Source of the DNA: Chryseobacterium sp. T16E-39
Lineage (GTDB): Bacteria > Bacteroidota > Bacteroidia > Flavobacteriales > Weeksellaceae
Reading direction: 5' to 3'
NCBI RefSeq assembly: GCF_002216065.1
Contig: NZ_CP022282.1
Span: forward strand, 3,534,001 to 3,598,000
DNA: 64,000 nt
Shown piece by piece: positions 41,594 through 50,283 of this stretch. The notes beneath the pieces are model-generated. The model saw only the letters and a list, made by a program, of their open reading frames with translations. It was not told the DNA's origin and ran no database searches. The translations under genes were made by a program, and so were the position numbers. Numbering within the stretch: position 1 is the stretch's first letter; every line of letters starts with the position of its first letter.

Positions 41594-44443
41594 ATGAATG
41601 TGAAATTACGTGTATTAACAGCTGGTGTTTTGTTTTTTACAGGACAAGCTGTGATTGCTCAGACAACCAAAAAGGATACTGCAACAAAAGAACAAGAGAT
41701 TGAAGAAGTTGTTATGGTAGGGTTTGGGCAGAAGAAGACAGTGAAGGAATTAACTGGAGCGGTAGGGACTATGAAGGGAGATGCAATAAAGGATGTTCCG
41801 GTTGCGTCGGTTGATAAAATGCTTCAAGGTAGAGTTTCCGGGGTTCAAACTGGTAATGCTTCAGGACAGCCTGGAGGTTTTGCATCAGTTCGTGTAAGAG
41901 GGATAGCTTCAGTTAATGGTGGGGTAAACCCAATTTATGTGGTTGACGGAGTTAGAGTGCAAAGTGGTGACCTTACCACGGGTGCTACTACGGCTAACAT
42001 TTTGGCTAACTTGAACAGCGATGATATTGAAAGTGTAACGGTTCTTAAAGATGCTGCTTCAACAGCAGTATATGGTGCTGATGCTGGAGCTGGGGTTATC
42101 GTTATTACTACAAAATCTGGTAAAAAAGGAAGACCAAAAATTTCATTAAATTTTGAATCTGGAACCAACTCTCGTGCTATCGAGGGGATGAGAGGATTAA
42201 ATACAGAGCAATACAGATACTTATTATCTCACGCATTTTCAAACTCTGATGGTGTATCACCTGAGCAGGTTATTAGTGATATGCAGGCAGGGTTATATGG
42301 AGCAGTTGGGAAAAACATATTTACAACTCCAAATAATACAAACTGGAGAGATGTAACTAGTAGAAGTGGTTATCAAAATGCAGTAAATGCATCTATTAGC
42401 GGTGGAAATGATAAAATAACTTATTATAATTCCGCAAACTATTTCCTTCAGGAAAGCGAGTTGAAAGGATCTGATTTCAAACGTATGGGCTTTACTTCAA
42501 AAGTGGATATTAAAGCTACGGAAAAATTTAAAATAGGAACTGATATTCAACTTTCATATAGTAGGATTAACACTTTACCAAATGGTGGTGGATTTGCGAA
42601 TCCAATATTATTTGAATTATTTGCAAGACCTACTGATCCGGGTTATAACCCTGATGGTTCTTATTATCTTGGAACTAATGGTAGATTAAGTAATAACTTA
42701 TTTAATTCTGGTTACACACAGGAAAATAATTACTTCAGAGCTTCTACAGCAAGAATTTTTGGAAATGTTAATGGAGAATATCAAATCTTGAAAAATTTAA
42801 CATATAAAATAGTTCTTGGAGCTGAATTGAATAATGTAGAAAATGATATCTATAGAAATCCAATTCATGGTGATGGATACCAGGTAAATGGTAGAAAAGC
42901 AGAATCTACAACGAGATATTTTAACTGGAACTTACAGAATATTGTGAATTATAACTTTACAATAGGAGAGAAAAACAGATTCAACATCTCTGCTATTCAG
43001 GAAGCTTATCAAAGAAATATGAGATATGTTGCTGGAGAAGGAGTGAATGTAGGTTCTCCATTTCTGGAAACATTGAGTAACTTTATCAAACCAACATATG
43101 CTAGAGGAGATAGATCTATTAGTTCTAGAAATGGTTATGCGGCAGTATTCAATTATGATTATGATAAATTAATTTTAGTTGATGGGTCAGTTAGAAGAGA
43201 TGCACTATCAAACTTTACCCCTGGTCAAAAATGGGGAACTTTTTATTCAGTAGGAGTTGGAGTTGACTTAGCTAGATTACAATTTGTTAAAGAGCTAGAT
43301 GTTATTTCTCAATTTAAATTAAGAGGATCATATGGTAAAGTAGGTAATACAATTAGCAGTACTCCGTATTCTCTATATGATTACACTAGTAATTATAATG
43401 ATGTACCTGCTGCATCAATGAAATATGTTTATAACCCGAACTTACAATGGGAAACTGTAAAACCTTTAAGTTTAGGTCTTGATATGGGATTCTTTAAGAA
43501 TAGACTTACAGTTACTGCGGAATATTATAACAAGAAAACTGAAGATTTAGTATTTAGTGTTCCTTTGCAAATGTCTCAAGGGTTACCAATTCCTTCTGAA
43601 AGTACTTTAACATATCCATTTATGGACGTTAACGTTGGATCATTAGTAAACAAAGGTTTTGAATTTACAGTTAACTATGATGTTATTAGAAAAGAAGATT
43701 TCAGTTTAAGCATTGGTGGTAACTTAAGTACTTTAGAGAATAAAATTACTTCATTATATGGAGGACAGGATGTTATTACTGGTTCAACAATTCTTAGAGA
43801 AGGAGAGGGGATTGGAACTTTCTATCTTAGAAAATGGGCTGGTGTAGACCCGAAGAATGGAGATCCTCTATGGTATAAAAATGGTCAAGATGGAGAGACT
43901 ACCAATAAATATGCTGAAGCTGCTCTTGCGGTACAAGGTAGATCATATTCAAATGTATTTGGTGGTGTAAATCTTAATGTAAACTACAAAAACTTTACAT
44001 TATCTGCGTTGGGGACGTTTGGATTTGGAGGTAAAGTTTTAAATGACTGGGCCTCTTATTCGCAGTCTGATGGTCAGTATACTTACTCATACCCTGGATC
44101 TACAGATGCATTGGATTTTTGGACTCCTACAAATACTAATGCAGCTAATCCAAAACCGATATATGGTAATGCAACAAACTCCAATAGATCTTCAACCAGA
44201 TTTTTGTCTAAAACAGATTATTTGAGATTAAGTAATATTCGAGTTGGTTACAAATTCGATGCTAAAATGTTAAGAGGTACAGGTCTTCAAGGGTTTGAAG
44301 TATATGTTCAAGGAAACAATATCTGGACATATAGATATGATAAGAGTTTACGATTCGATCCGGAAAACAACTTAAATTCAACTAATAACCTTAATTTACC
44401 AGTTCAAAAAACATATTCATTAGGGTTCAATATTCAATTTTAA
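41594..44443 (+). CDS. SusC/RagA family TonB-linked outer membrane protein, pair 1
   Basis: A 949-residue outer-membrane transporter. Signal peptide MNVKLRVLTAGVLFFTGQAVIAQ, a short linker with the SusC TonB-box-like 'EEVVMVGFGQKK', the plug ('VPVASVDKMLQGRVSGVQ', 'VRVRGIASVNGGVNPIYVVDGV', 'VTVLKDAASTAVYGADAGAGVIVITTKSGK') and a beta-barrel ending in aromatic Phe ('YSLGFNIQF'). It lacks the carboxypeptidase-like N-terminal domain of longer SusC proteins. I chose the ATG at 41594 for the signal peptide. With its SusD partner ten bases downstream it forms a nutrient-uptake complex powered by TonB. No enzyme genes nearby reveal the substrate. Confidence 0.94.
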   Translation: MNVKLRVLTAGVLFFTGQAVIAQTTKKDTATKEQEIEEVVMVGFGQKKTVKELTGAVGTMKGDAIKDVPVASVDKMLQGRVSGVQTGNASGQPGGFASVRVRGIASVNGGVNPIYVVDGVRVQSGDLTTGATTANILANLNSDDIESVTVLKDAASTAVYGADAGAGVIVITTKSGKKGRPKISLNFESGTNSRAIEGMRGLNTEQYRYLLSHAFSNSDGVSPEQVISDMQAGLYGAVGKNIFTTPNNTNWRDVTSRSGYQNAVNASISGGNDKITYYNSANYFLQESELKGSDFKRMGFTSKVDIKATEKFKIGTDIQLSYSRINTLPNGGGFANPILFELFARPTDPGYNPDGSYYLGTNGRLSNNLFNSGYTQENNYFRASTARIFGNVNGEYQILKNLTYKIVLGAELNNVENDIYRNPIHGDGYQVNGRKAESTTRYFNWNLQNIVNYNFTIGEKNRFNISAIQEAYQRNMRYVAGEGVNVGSPFLETLSNFIKPTYARGDRSISSRNGYAAVFNYDYDKLILVDGSVRRDALSNFTPGQKWGTFYSVGVGVDLARLQFVKELDVISQFKLRGSYGKVGNTISSTPYSLYDYTSNYNDVPAASMKYVYNPNLQWETVKPLSLGLDMGFFKNRLTVTAEYYNKKTEDLVFSVPLQMSQGLPIPSESTLTYPFMDVNVGSLVNKGFEFTVNYDVIRKEDFSLSIGGNLSTLENKITSLYGGQDVITGSTILREGEGIGTFYLRKWAGVDPKNGDPLWYKNGQDGETTNKYAEAALAVQGRSYSNVFGGVNLNVNYKNFTLSALGTFGFGGKVLNDWASYSQSDGQYTYSYPGSTDALDFWTPTNTNAANPKPIYGNATNSNRSSTRFLSKTDYLRLSNIRVGYKFDAKMLRGTGLQGFEVYVQGNNIWTYRYDKSLRFDPENNLNSTNNLNLPVQKTYSLGFNIQF

Positions 44444-44453
44444 TTAGTAAGAA

Positions 44454-45884
44454 ATGAAAAAGTATATTTTAAAATATGGAATGCTAACAGTTTTATCGAC
44501 TGCAGCATTAACTTCATGTAGTGATGATTTCATCGAGACTGAGTTCTATCAGCAGGTTCAGCAAGGACCTTTAAACACTATCGAAGAATTAGATTCTTTT
44601 GTTAAGGGACAGTATGTTTCAATGAGAAATGCTTCTTATTATGGATGTGACTTCTTGATGATTGGAGAAGCTAGAAGTGATAATATGTATTCTGATTTTG
44701 CTAACGGAGCTGGTTATTATCAGACGGTAGCATCGTACTCAATGACTGCAGGTGATTCTTATTCTTCTGGAGCTTATCAGAATATGTATCAGGTTATATC
44801 AAAAGCAAATATTGTTATTAATAATGTGCCTTCAGGACAATTAACATGGAAATCATCTCAGGATCCGGTGGTAATTCAGGCCAGAGCTAATTATTTAAAG
44901 GGTCAGTCTTATGCTGCTAGAGCTTTAGCTTTATTTGATCTGTTGAGATTGTTTGGTCAGGAATATGCAGGAGGAACTACTGGTGTTGTTATTCCTACAG
45001 TTTATGATCCTACAGCTAAGCAAGCACGTTCTACAGTTGCAGAAACAAGAGCTCAAATTGAGGCAGACTTTGATAAAGCACTTTCTTTGATGGGAGCACC
45101 AACTTCATCTGTACATACAATCAGAACGGAGATTAACCAATATACAGTAAAGGCTTTAATGTCTAAATATTATTTATATAAAGGTGATTTTGCAAAGGTT
45201 AGAACTTTGGTAGCTGATATTGTTGCTGCAAACAAATATTCTGTTGTCCCTGCTGCAGATTTCTCTGGTAGTTTTTCAAAAGCAAACTCTGCTCCAAATT
45301 CAATTTTTGAAATTGCTGTAGGTTCAACTAATGACTTAGGAACGACATCTGTTGCTAATAAATTAAACCTTGCTCCTGCTGGTTATGGAAACATGAAAGT
45401 TTTACCAGCATTAAGAACTTCATATCTTCCAACTGATATTAGAGGGTCTGTTGTTACAACAGCAAATGTTCTTAATGGTAAGTATGTAAATAGTTTTGAT
45501 AATATTCATGTTATTAGATATGAGGAGATATTATTAAACGGGGCTGAAGCTGAACTTAATGGAGGGTCTTCTACTGTTGCATTAACTTATTTTAATGCAA
45601 TTCAGTCTAAGCGTGGTACAGCTGCTGTAGGTGGATCTTTACCAGATGCTACTACACTTACATTAAATGATGTATATACGGAAAGAAAGAAAGAGCTTGT
45701 TGGAGAAGGATTTGGATATTGGGATCTACTTAGAAGAAACCAACCTATTACTCAGAGAAGTGCAAGTGGTGCGGCTGGTACTGTTCGAAATGTAGGAAAC
45801 CAATTGTTAACATTCCCTATTCCTAGAGCTGAAATCAATGTTCCTGGAACATTGGTAACACCTAATCCTGGATTTGGTAATTAA
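44454..45884 (+). CDS. SusD/RagB family nutrient-binding lipoprotein, pair 1
   Basis: A 476-residue surface lipoprotein. The N terminus MKKYILKYGMLTVLSTAALTSC ends in a lipobox and is followed by the acidic 'SDDF', consistent with surface export. The helical repeats include 'LKGQSYAARALALFDLLRLFG' (a TPR-like SusD hallmark) and the C-terminal signature 'TERKKELVGEGFGYWDLLRR' is diagnostic. It caps the barrel of the SusC protein upstream and binds the substrate. A hairpin terminator follows the gene, so the pair is a complete transcription unit. Confidence 0.93.
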   Translation: MKKYILKYGMLTVLSTAALTSCSDDFIETEFYQQVQQGPLNTIEELDSFVKGQYVSMRNASYYGCDFLMIGEARSDNMYSDFANGAGYYQTVASYSMTAGDSYSSGAYQNMYQVISKANIVINNVPSGQLTWKSSQDPVVIQARANYLKGQSYAARALALFDLLRLFGQEYAGGTTGVVIPTVYDPTAKQARSTVAETRAQIEADFDKALSLMGAPTSSVHTIRTEINQYTVKALMSKYYLYKGDFAKVRTLVADIVAANKYSVVPAADFSGSFSKANSAPNSIFEIAVGSTNDLGTTSVANKLNLAPAGYGNMKVLPALRTSYLPTDIRGSVVTTANVLNGKYVNSFDNIHVIRYEEILLNGAEAELNGGSSTVALTYFNAIQSKRGTAAVGGSLPDATTLTLNDVYTERKKELVGEGFGYWDLLRRNQPITQRSASGAAGTVRNVGNQLLTFPIPRAEINVPGTLVTPNPGFGN

Positions 45885-45903
45885 TAATATATAATCAATA
45901 AAT

Positions 45904-45929
45904 AAAAAGCCGCTGTAAAGCGGCTTTTT
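45904..45929 (+). terminator. Terminator after SusCD pair 1
   Basis: AAAAAGCCGCT (45904-45914) pairs perfectly with AGCGGCTTTTT (45919-45929) around the loop GTAA, ending in a T tract. It lies 20 bases after the susD stop. Confidence 0.85.
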
Positions 45930-45948
45930 ATTCTTACAACTAAATATT

Positions 45949-46629
45949 ATGAAGAAAATATTTTTTATCATATTGGGATTATTGGGACAAAGTCTCTATT
46001 CCCAAGACAGTGACATTCTAAATGTAGTAACTACACCAAATGGATTTTATAGTAAACCTATAAAAGTGAATAAAGAAGATCATCGGACTGAGGGGTCACC
46101 ATATGTAAACGGAGATCAATTTGATAAGGTAAATATACAAGATTATAGTAAGAATGTTCAAGACCTTCGATATAACGCTTATCAGGATGAAATGGAGTTT
46201 AAGATGGGAGAAGAATTATATTATGCAAATAAATCAAATGGCCTCAAAATTGAATTTCCTGGACTTAAAAAAACGTACCAATCACTTACTTACTTTTATG
46301 ATGGTAAGACGAGATCAGGTTATCTGTTGCTTCTCGTTGATAATTCCAAATTTTCATTATATAAAAGAGAAAAAATGGAACTCTTAGCGGGGACAAAAAG
46401 TAATAATGGTTTTACTACAGATGCCAATGACTATTATGCCAAAGACAAAGATCTATACTTGATTTCAAAAGACAAAAAATATTTTAAGTTTCCTAAGAAT
46501 GTTTCAGAAGCTGCGGAAGTTTTTGCTATAGATAAAAAAGAGCTGGAAACTTTTGCAAAATCAAACAAAATTAATTTTAATAAGGAGCAAGATCTTGTAA
46601 AGTTAGTTGAGTTTATAAATCAGCATTAA
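45949..46629 (+). CDS. Secreted protein of unknown function
   Basis: A 226-residue exported protein with signal peptide MKKIFFIILGLLGQSLYSQ. The mature part has 'GSPYVNGDQFDKVNIQDYSKNVQDLRYNAYQDEMEF', a middle rich in Tyr and Lys, and a C-terminal helix 'VFAIDKKELETFAKSNKINFNKEQDLVKLVEFIN'. This looks like the Bacteroidota periplasmic or surface proteins that carry 'VSEAAEVFAI..' type ends, but I do not recognise a named family. It starts 20 bases after the SusCD terminator, and no TAnnTTTG element was seen in front of it. Confidence 0.78.
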   Translation: MKKIFFIILGLLGQSLYSQDSDILNVVTTPNGFYSKPIKVNKEDHRTEGSPYVNGDQFDKVNIQDYSKNVQDLRYNAYQDEMEFKMGEELYYANKSNGLKIEFPGLKKTYQSLTYFYDGKTRSGYLLLLVDNSKFSLYKREKMELLAGTKSNNGFTTDANDYYAKDKDLYLISKDKKYFKFPKNVSEAAEVFAIDKKELETFAKSNKINFNKEQDLVKLVEFINQH

Positions 46630-46646
46630 TTTATTAAAAAAACGTG

Positions 46647-46654
46647 TACTTTTG
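46647..46654 (+). promoter_or_regulatory. Bacteroidota -7 element for the porin gene
   Basis: TACTTTTG fits TAnnTTTG and lies 17 bases before the ATG at 46672. Confidence 0.5.
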
Positions 46655-46671
46655 TATTTCAAAATTAGCGA

Positions 46672-48609
46672 ATGAAATACTTGTTTCTTATACTTATCTT
46701 CTTTGGTTTTCTTTCTAATGCACAGGTTGTTAATAAAACAGATTCTAACAAGCTTGAAAAAAAACTGGCGGATACACTGGTTATTGACTCTGGAAAGAAG
46801 GATTCCCTAAAAATATTTAAACCTACTATTAATGATTATTTGTATCAGACCCAATTTTCTGAAAAGAAGATATTTGATACGGTAATGACTTATGAAAAAA
46901 CATACATCTTCTCACAATATAATAATAAAGATAATTTTGGAAGAGTTCAGTTTCCTAATGTAGGTTCTGGATTTAACCCTCTTTCTTATGAAGTGAATTC
47001 AGAACAGAATTTATCATTGTTACCATCCAATAAATCTTATGGGATCATTGGGATAAGTGATGTAAAATATTATGATGTAAAAACACCAACAGCGACTTTT
47101 GTATATCATAATTCCATAAAGAATGGGGCAGTTCTAAAATCTACGTATACCCAAAATATTGGGAAACGGTTTAACTTTGCGTTAGAGTATATGGGACTTC
47201 GGTCGCAGGGTCTTTATAGGAATTCACTGGCAGCGAATAATAATACTTTGTTTTCCGGACATTATATCAGTAAAAGTGGGAATTATGAATTGTTTGCCCA
47301 TTATCTGCATCAGAATGTGAATAATCAGGAGAACGGCGGTATTGTAGCTGATGATCTTTTTCAAAGTGGAAACAGTGATTTCAGTAACAGACTGAATGCG
47401 GAAGTGAATCTCGCCACTTCAAGTTCACAGTTTGGATATAGGCGGTATTATTTAAGCCATCAATTTTCTCCTTTTAATTCCGAGAAGTTTCCTTTTAGGA
47501 TCAGACATACCATTTTTAATCAGGGAAATAAATATTATTATACCCAAAACACTCCAGAAGGATATTGGTATAATTTACCTACAGAACTTGTTAATGGTTT
47601 TCCTCTTTCAACAAAGAAATATTCAAATAATTTAAGCAATACAGTTAGTTTGGTTTGGGATAACGAAAAATTCAAACTTGATGCTGGGGTACGTTATCAG
47701 ATGTTGAAATTTGGGGCAACCGAAGCTACTTTGCCTAATCTGCAGATTCCGGCCGAGATGAAGGAAAGCAGAATTGGAGCAGTGGGAAATTTACAGGTTA
47801 AACTTTTAAATAAGATCCAACTTAATTCATTTTTGGAATTTTCAAATGGTAGTCAATTTGGAACGTATTTAAAAACGACGAACAATATTAAATTTGAACC
47901 TGTCAAAGATTATTTTGTTAATGCAAGAGTGAATTTTCAAAGTGTTTATCCTTCCTTTAATTATCTCTTGAATACCTCAGTGTATAATAATTTTAATTAT
48001 GTTCTTCAGGATGTGAAAAATCAATCTATCACTGAGATTGGTGGGAATATTAATCTAAAATGGTTTAAAACAGAATTGTTTGTTAATTATTTCAGAATCG
48101 ACAACTATACCTATTTCGATGCTACTTCTAAACCAAGACAAAGTCAAAGTCCATTGAATATCTCTCAAATAGGAGGAGACGCTACATTCAGTTTTGGTAA
48201 ATATCATTTGAATACCAGAGTGCAATTTCAAAACGCATTGACGAATAAAGATTTATACCCAATGCCAGGCTTTATAGGAAGAGCTAATTTTTTCTATCAA
48301 ACGAAAGCATTTAAAAATGCTGCAGAAATTCAGGCTGGTTTAAAAGTTTATTATTTTTCAAAGTTTGCTTCGAGAGAGTACTTTCCGATACTTAACGAAT
48401 ATATTTTGCCAAGAGCTGATTCATTTTCAATTGGAGGCCAACCCATCGCAGATATTTATATTAATATGAAAGTGAAAAAGATGTTCTTTTTTGTAGAGGG
48501 ACAACAGATTGGTACTGTTATATCACCTAATAAAGCCTATGCATTTCCACATTATCCGGTTTATGACTTTAGATTAAACCTTGGAATTGTTTGGTATTTG
48601 TTCAACTAA
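46672..48609 (+). CDS. Putative outer-membrane porin (Porin_10-like)
   Basis: A 645-residue protein with signal peptide MKYLFLILIFFGFLSNAQ, then a basic/acidic linker, and a long stretch of alternating Tyr/Phe-rich strands typical of an outer-membrane beta-barrel ('GISDVKYYDVKTPTATFVYHNS', 'FALEYMGLRSQGLYRNS', 'RRYYLSHQFSPF'). It ends 'DFRLNLGIVWYLFN', a barrel-like last strand. The 'KPTINDYLYQTQF' and 'FDTVMTYEKTYIFSQYN' start resembles the Bacteroidota Porin_10 group. It would act as a passive pore or a structural barrel; the solute is unknown. The bshC gene follows after 14 bases, probably in the same transcript. Confidence 0.82.
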   Translation: MKYLFLILIFFGFLSNAQVVNKTDSNKLEKKLADTLVIDSGKKDSLKIFKPTINDYLYQTQFSEKKIFDTVMTYEKTYIFSQYNNKDNFGRVQFPNVGSGFNPLSYEVNSEQNLSLLPSNKSYGIIGISDVKYYDVKTPTATFVYHNSIKNGAVLKSTYTQNIGKRFNFALEYMGLRSQGLYRNSLAANNNTLFSGHYISKSGNYELFAHYLHQNVNNQENGGIVADDLFQSGNSDFSNRLNAEVNLATSSSQFGYRRYYLSHQFSPFNSEKFPFRIRHTIFNQGNKYYYTQNTPEGYWYNLPTELVNGFPLSTKKYSNNLSNTVSLVWDNEKFKLDAGVRYQMLKFGATEATLPNLQIPAEMKESRIGAVGNLQVKLLNKIQLNSFLEFSNGSQFGTYLKTTNNIKFEPVKDYFVNARVNFQSVYPSFNYLLNTSVYNNFNYVLQDVKNQSITEIGGNINLKWFKTELFVNYFRIDNYTYFDATSKPRQSQSPLNISQIGGDATFSFGKYHLNTRVQFQNALTNKDLYPMPGFIGRANFFYQTKAFKNAAEIQAGLKVYYFSKFASREYFPILNEYILPRADSFSIGGQPIADIYINMKVKKMFFFVEGQQIGTVISPNKAYAFPHYPVYDFRLNLGIVWYLFN

Positions 48610-48623
48610 AAGCTTAATCACAG

Positions 48624-50210
48624 TTGAAAACAATCAATAAAATATCATTTAATGATATAGAAAATATCCCTCAATTAATAAAAGATTTTTTAGATCAAAA
48701 AATTGAGGGTTTTGAAGAATCTACATTTTCCTTAGATCATTTTGGAAAACAGATCCATTTAAAACAGCAATCTTTTACCCAAGAACAGAGGAATGAGCTT
48801 TTTAATGAGCTTGAACGGCAACATTCGAATCTCCAACTTTCAACAAAACAGAAGGAGAATTTAGAAAACTTAAAGCTTTCTTACACTTTTACAATTACAA
48901 CAGGACATCAGTTGAATTTGTTTTCAGGACCTGTTTTTTTTGTTTATAAAATTTTACAGACCATTAAAACGTGTTCTTATTTAAAGGTTAATTTTCCTGA
49001 TTTTAATTTTGTTCCTGTATATTGGATGGCTTCAGAGGATCATGATTTTGCTGAAATCAATCATTTTAAAACAGAAAATAATTATTACGAAATTAATGAA
49101 AAGTCTGGTGGGCCAGTTGGAAGGATTCAGGTAAGCGATACATTTTTTATTTCTGAATTTGAAAAAGAATTTAAAGATTCTGTTTTTGGGACCGAACTTA
49201 TTTTAATGCTTAAAGAAGCATACAAAGTTGGGAATACTCTTACAGAGGCTATTAAGATTTTAGTGAACAGACTTTTCTCTGATTTTGGACTACTGATCAT
49301 TGATGGGGATTCCAAAGCATTGAAAAATCAGATAAAAGATATTTTTAAAGACGAGATCCTTAATTCCAGTTTGTACAATATCTCTAAAGAAAAAGTAAAT
49401 TTTCTTACACAGAAATATGGAAAGGTTCAGGTAAATCCCAGGGAAATTAATTTGTTTTATCTTTCAGAGACAAGAGATCGAATAGATCTGGAAGGAGACG
49501 GATATAGAATTGTTGACACTCCTATTCATTTTACAAAAGAAGAGATTGTAAACGAATTGGAAAATACACCTGAGAACTTCAGTCCGAATGCTTTAATGCG
49601 TCCTGTTTATCAGGAAAAAGTATTGCCAAATCTGGCTTATATTGGGGGCAATGCTGAAATTATGTATTGGCTTGAATTAAAAGATTATTTTGAAAGAGTA
49701 AACATTCCGTTTCCTATTCTCATTCCAAGGAATTCAATGTTGTTCTTACAAGAGAAGATTATAAAGAAAATAGGCAGACTTGATCTTAAAATAGAAGATT
49801 TTTTCCAAAACTTTACTACCATCACAAACAGTAAAATTTTAGAGGATAATACTATTCTCAAATTACTTGAAGAAAAAGAAGATTTTTTGGTCAGCAGCTT
49901 CTCACAACTAAAAAACCGTGCAGAAACAACAGAGAAGTCTTTTGGGAATATGGTTAAGGCTGAAGAAGTGAGACAGCTTAAATCTTTTAAACGGTTGAAG
50001 AAAAGACTTCTTCATGCTGAGAAAATAAAACAAAGCGAATTGCTTGAAAGGCTGGAAAATTTATTTTTAGAGGTACACCCTTCTAAGACATGGCAGGAAA
50101 GGGTTTATAATTTTAGTGTCTTTTTTGCTGATTATGGATATTCATGGCTTGAAACTTGTTTAGAAGAAATGGTGGTTCAAGAATCAAAATTAATAATTGT
50201 TGCCATTTAA
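48624..50210 (+). CDS. bshC: Bacillithiol biosynthesis cysteine-adding enzyme BshC
   Basis: A 528-residue cytoplasmic ligase that joins cysteine to glucosaminyl malate, the last step of bacillithiol synthesis. 'FTITTGHQLNLFSGPVFFVYKILQTI', 'FVPVYWMASEDHDFAEINHF' and 'ALMRPVYQEKVLPNLAYIGGNAEIMYWLELKDYF' are BshC blocks; the C-terminal third is a coiled coil ('LKSFKRLKKRLLHAEKIKQSELLERLE'). The start must be TTG at 48624: an in-frame TAA lies at 48615-48617 and no ATG lies between. The usual BshC start 'MKTINKISFNDI' matches. bshA and bshB are not in the window. Confidence 0.94.
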   Translation: MKTINKISFNDIENIPQLIKDFLDQKIEGFEESTFSLDHFGKQIHLKQQSFTQEQRNELFNELERQHSNLQLSTKQKENLENLKLSYTFTITTGHQLNLFSGPVFFVYKILQTIKTCSYLKVNFPDFNFVPVYWMASEDHDFAEINHFKTENNYYEINEKSGGPVGRIQVSDTFFISEFEKEFKDSVFGTELILMLKEAYKVGNTLTEAIKILVNRLFSDFGLLIIDGDSKALKNQIKDIFKDEILNSSLYNISKEKVNFLTQKYGKVQVNPREINLFYLSETRDRIDLEGDGYRIVDTPIHFTKEEIVNELENTPENFSPNALMRPVYQEKVLPNLAYIGGNAEIMYWLELKDYFERVNIPFPILIPRNSMLFLQEKIIKKIGRLDLKIEDFFQNFTTITNSKILEDNTILKLLEEKEDFLVSSFSQLKNRAETTEKSFGNMVKAEEVRQLKSFKRLKKRLLHAEKIKQSELLERLENLFLEVHPSKTWQERVYNFSVFFADYGYSWLETCLEEMVVQESKLIIVAI

Positions 50211-50221
50211 TTTTAAAGAAG

Positions 50222-50229
50222 TATTTTTG
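50222..50229 (+). promoter_or_regulatory. Promoter for the LysM/binding-protein gene
   Basis: TATTTTTG (50222-50229) is preceded by TTG at 50200-50202 with a 19-base spacer, a good Bacteroidota promoter. It lies 19 bases before the ATG at 50249, which supports that ATG as the original start of the gene. Confidence 0.55.
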
Positions 50230-50248
50230 TAAATTATAATTATCTACT

Positions 50249-50283
50249 ATGATAAAAAGGTTTTTATTCTATCCAGTTTATGT
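50249..50283 (+). other. Displaced signal-peptide start (frameshift in an A tract)
   Basis: An ATG at 50249 reads MIKRFLFYPVYVWF and then a stop. Adding one A to the five-A run at 50254-50258 would instead give MIKKVFILSSLCMVLSISAQ, a textbook signal peptide running straight into the LysM protein. This implies a one-base loss here, either real or a sequencing error in the homopolymer. Confidence 0.8.
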
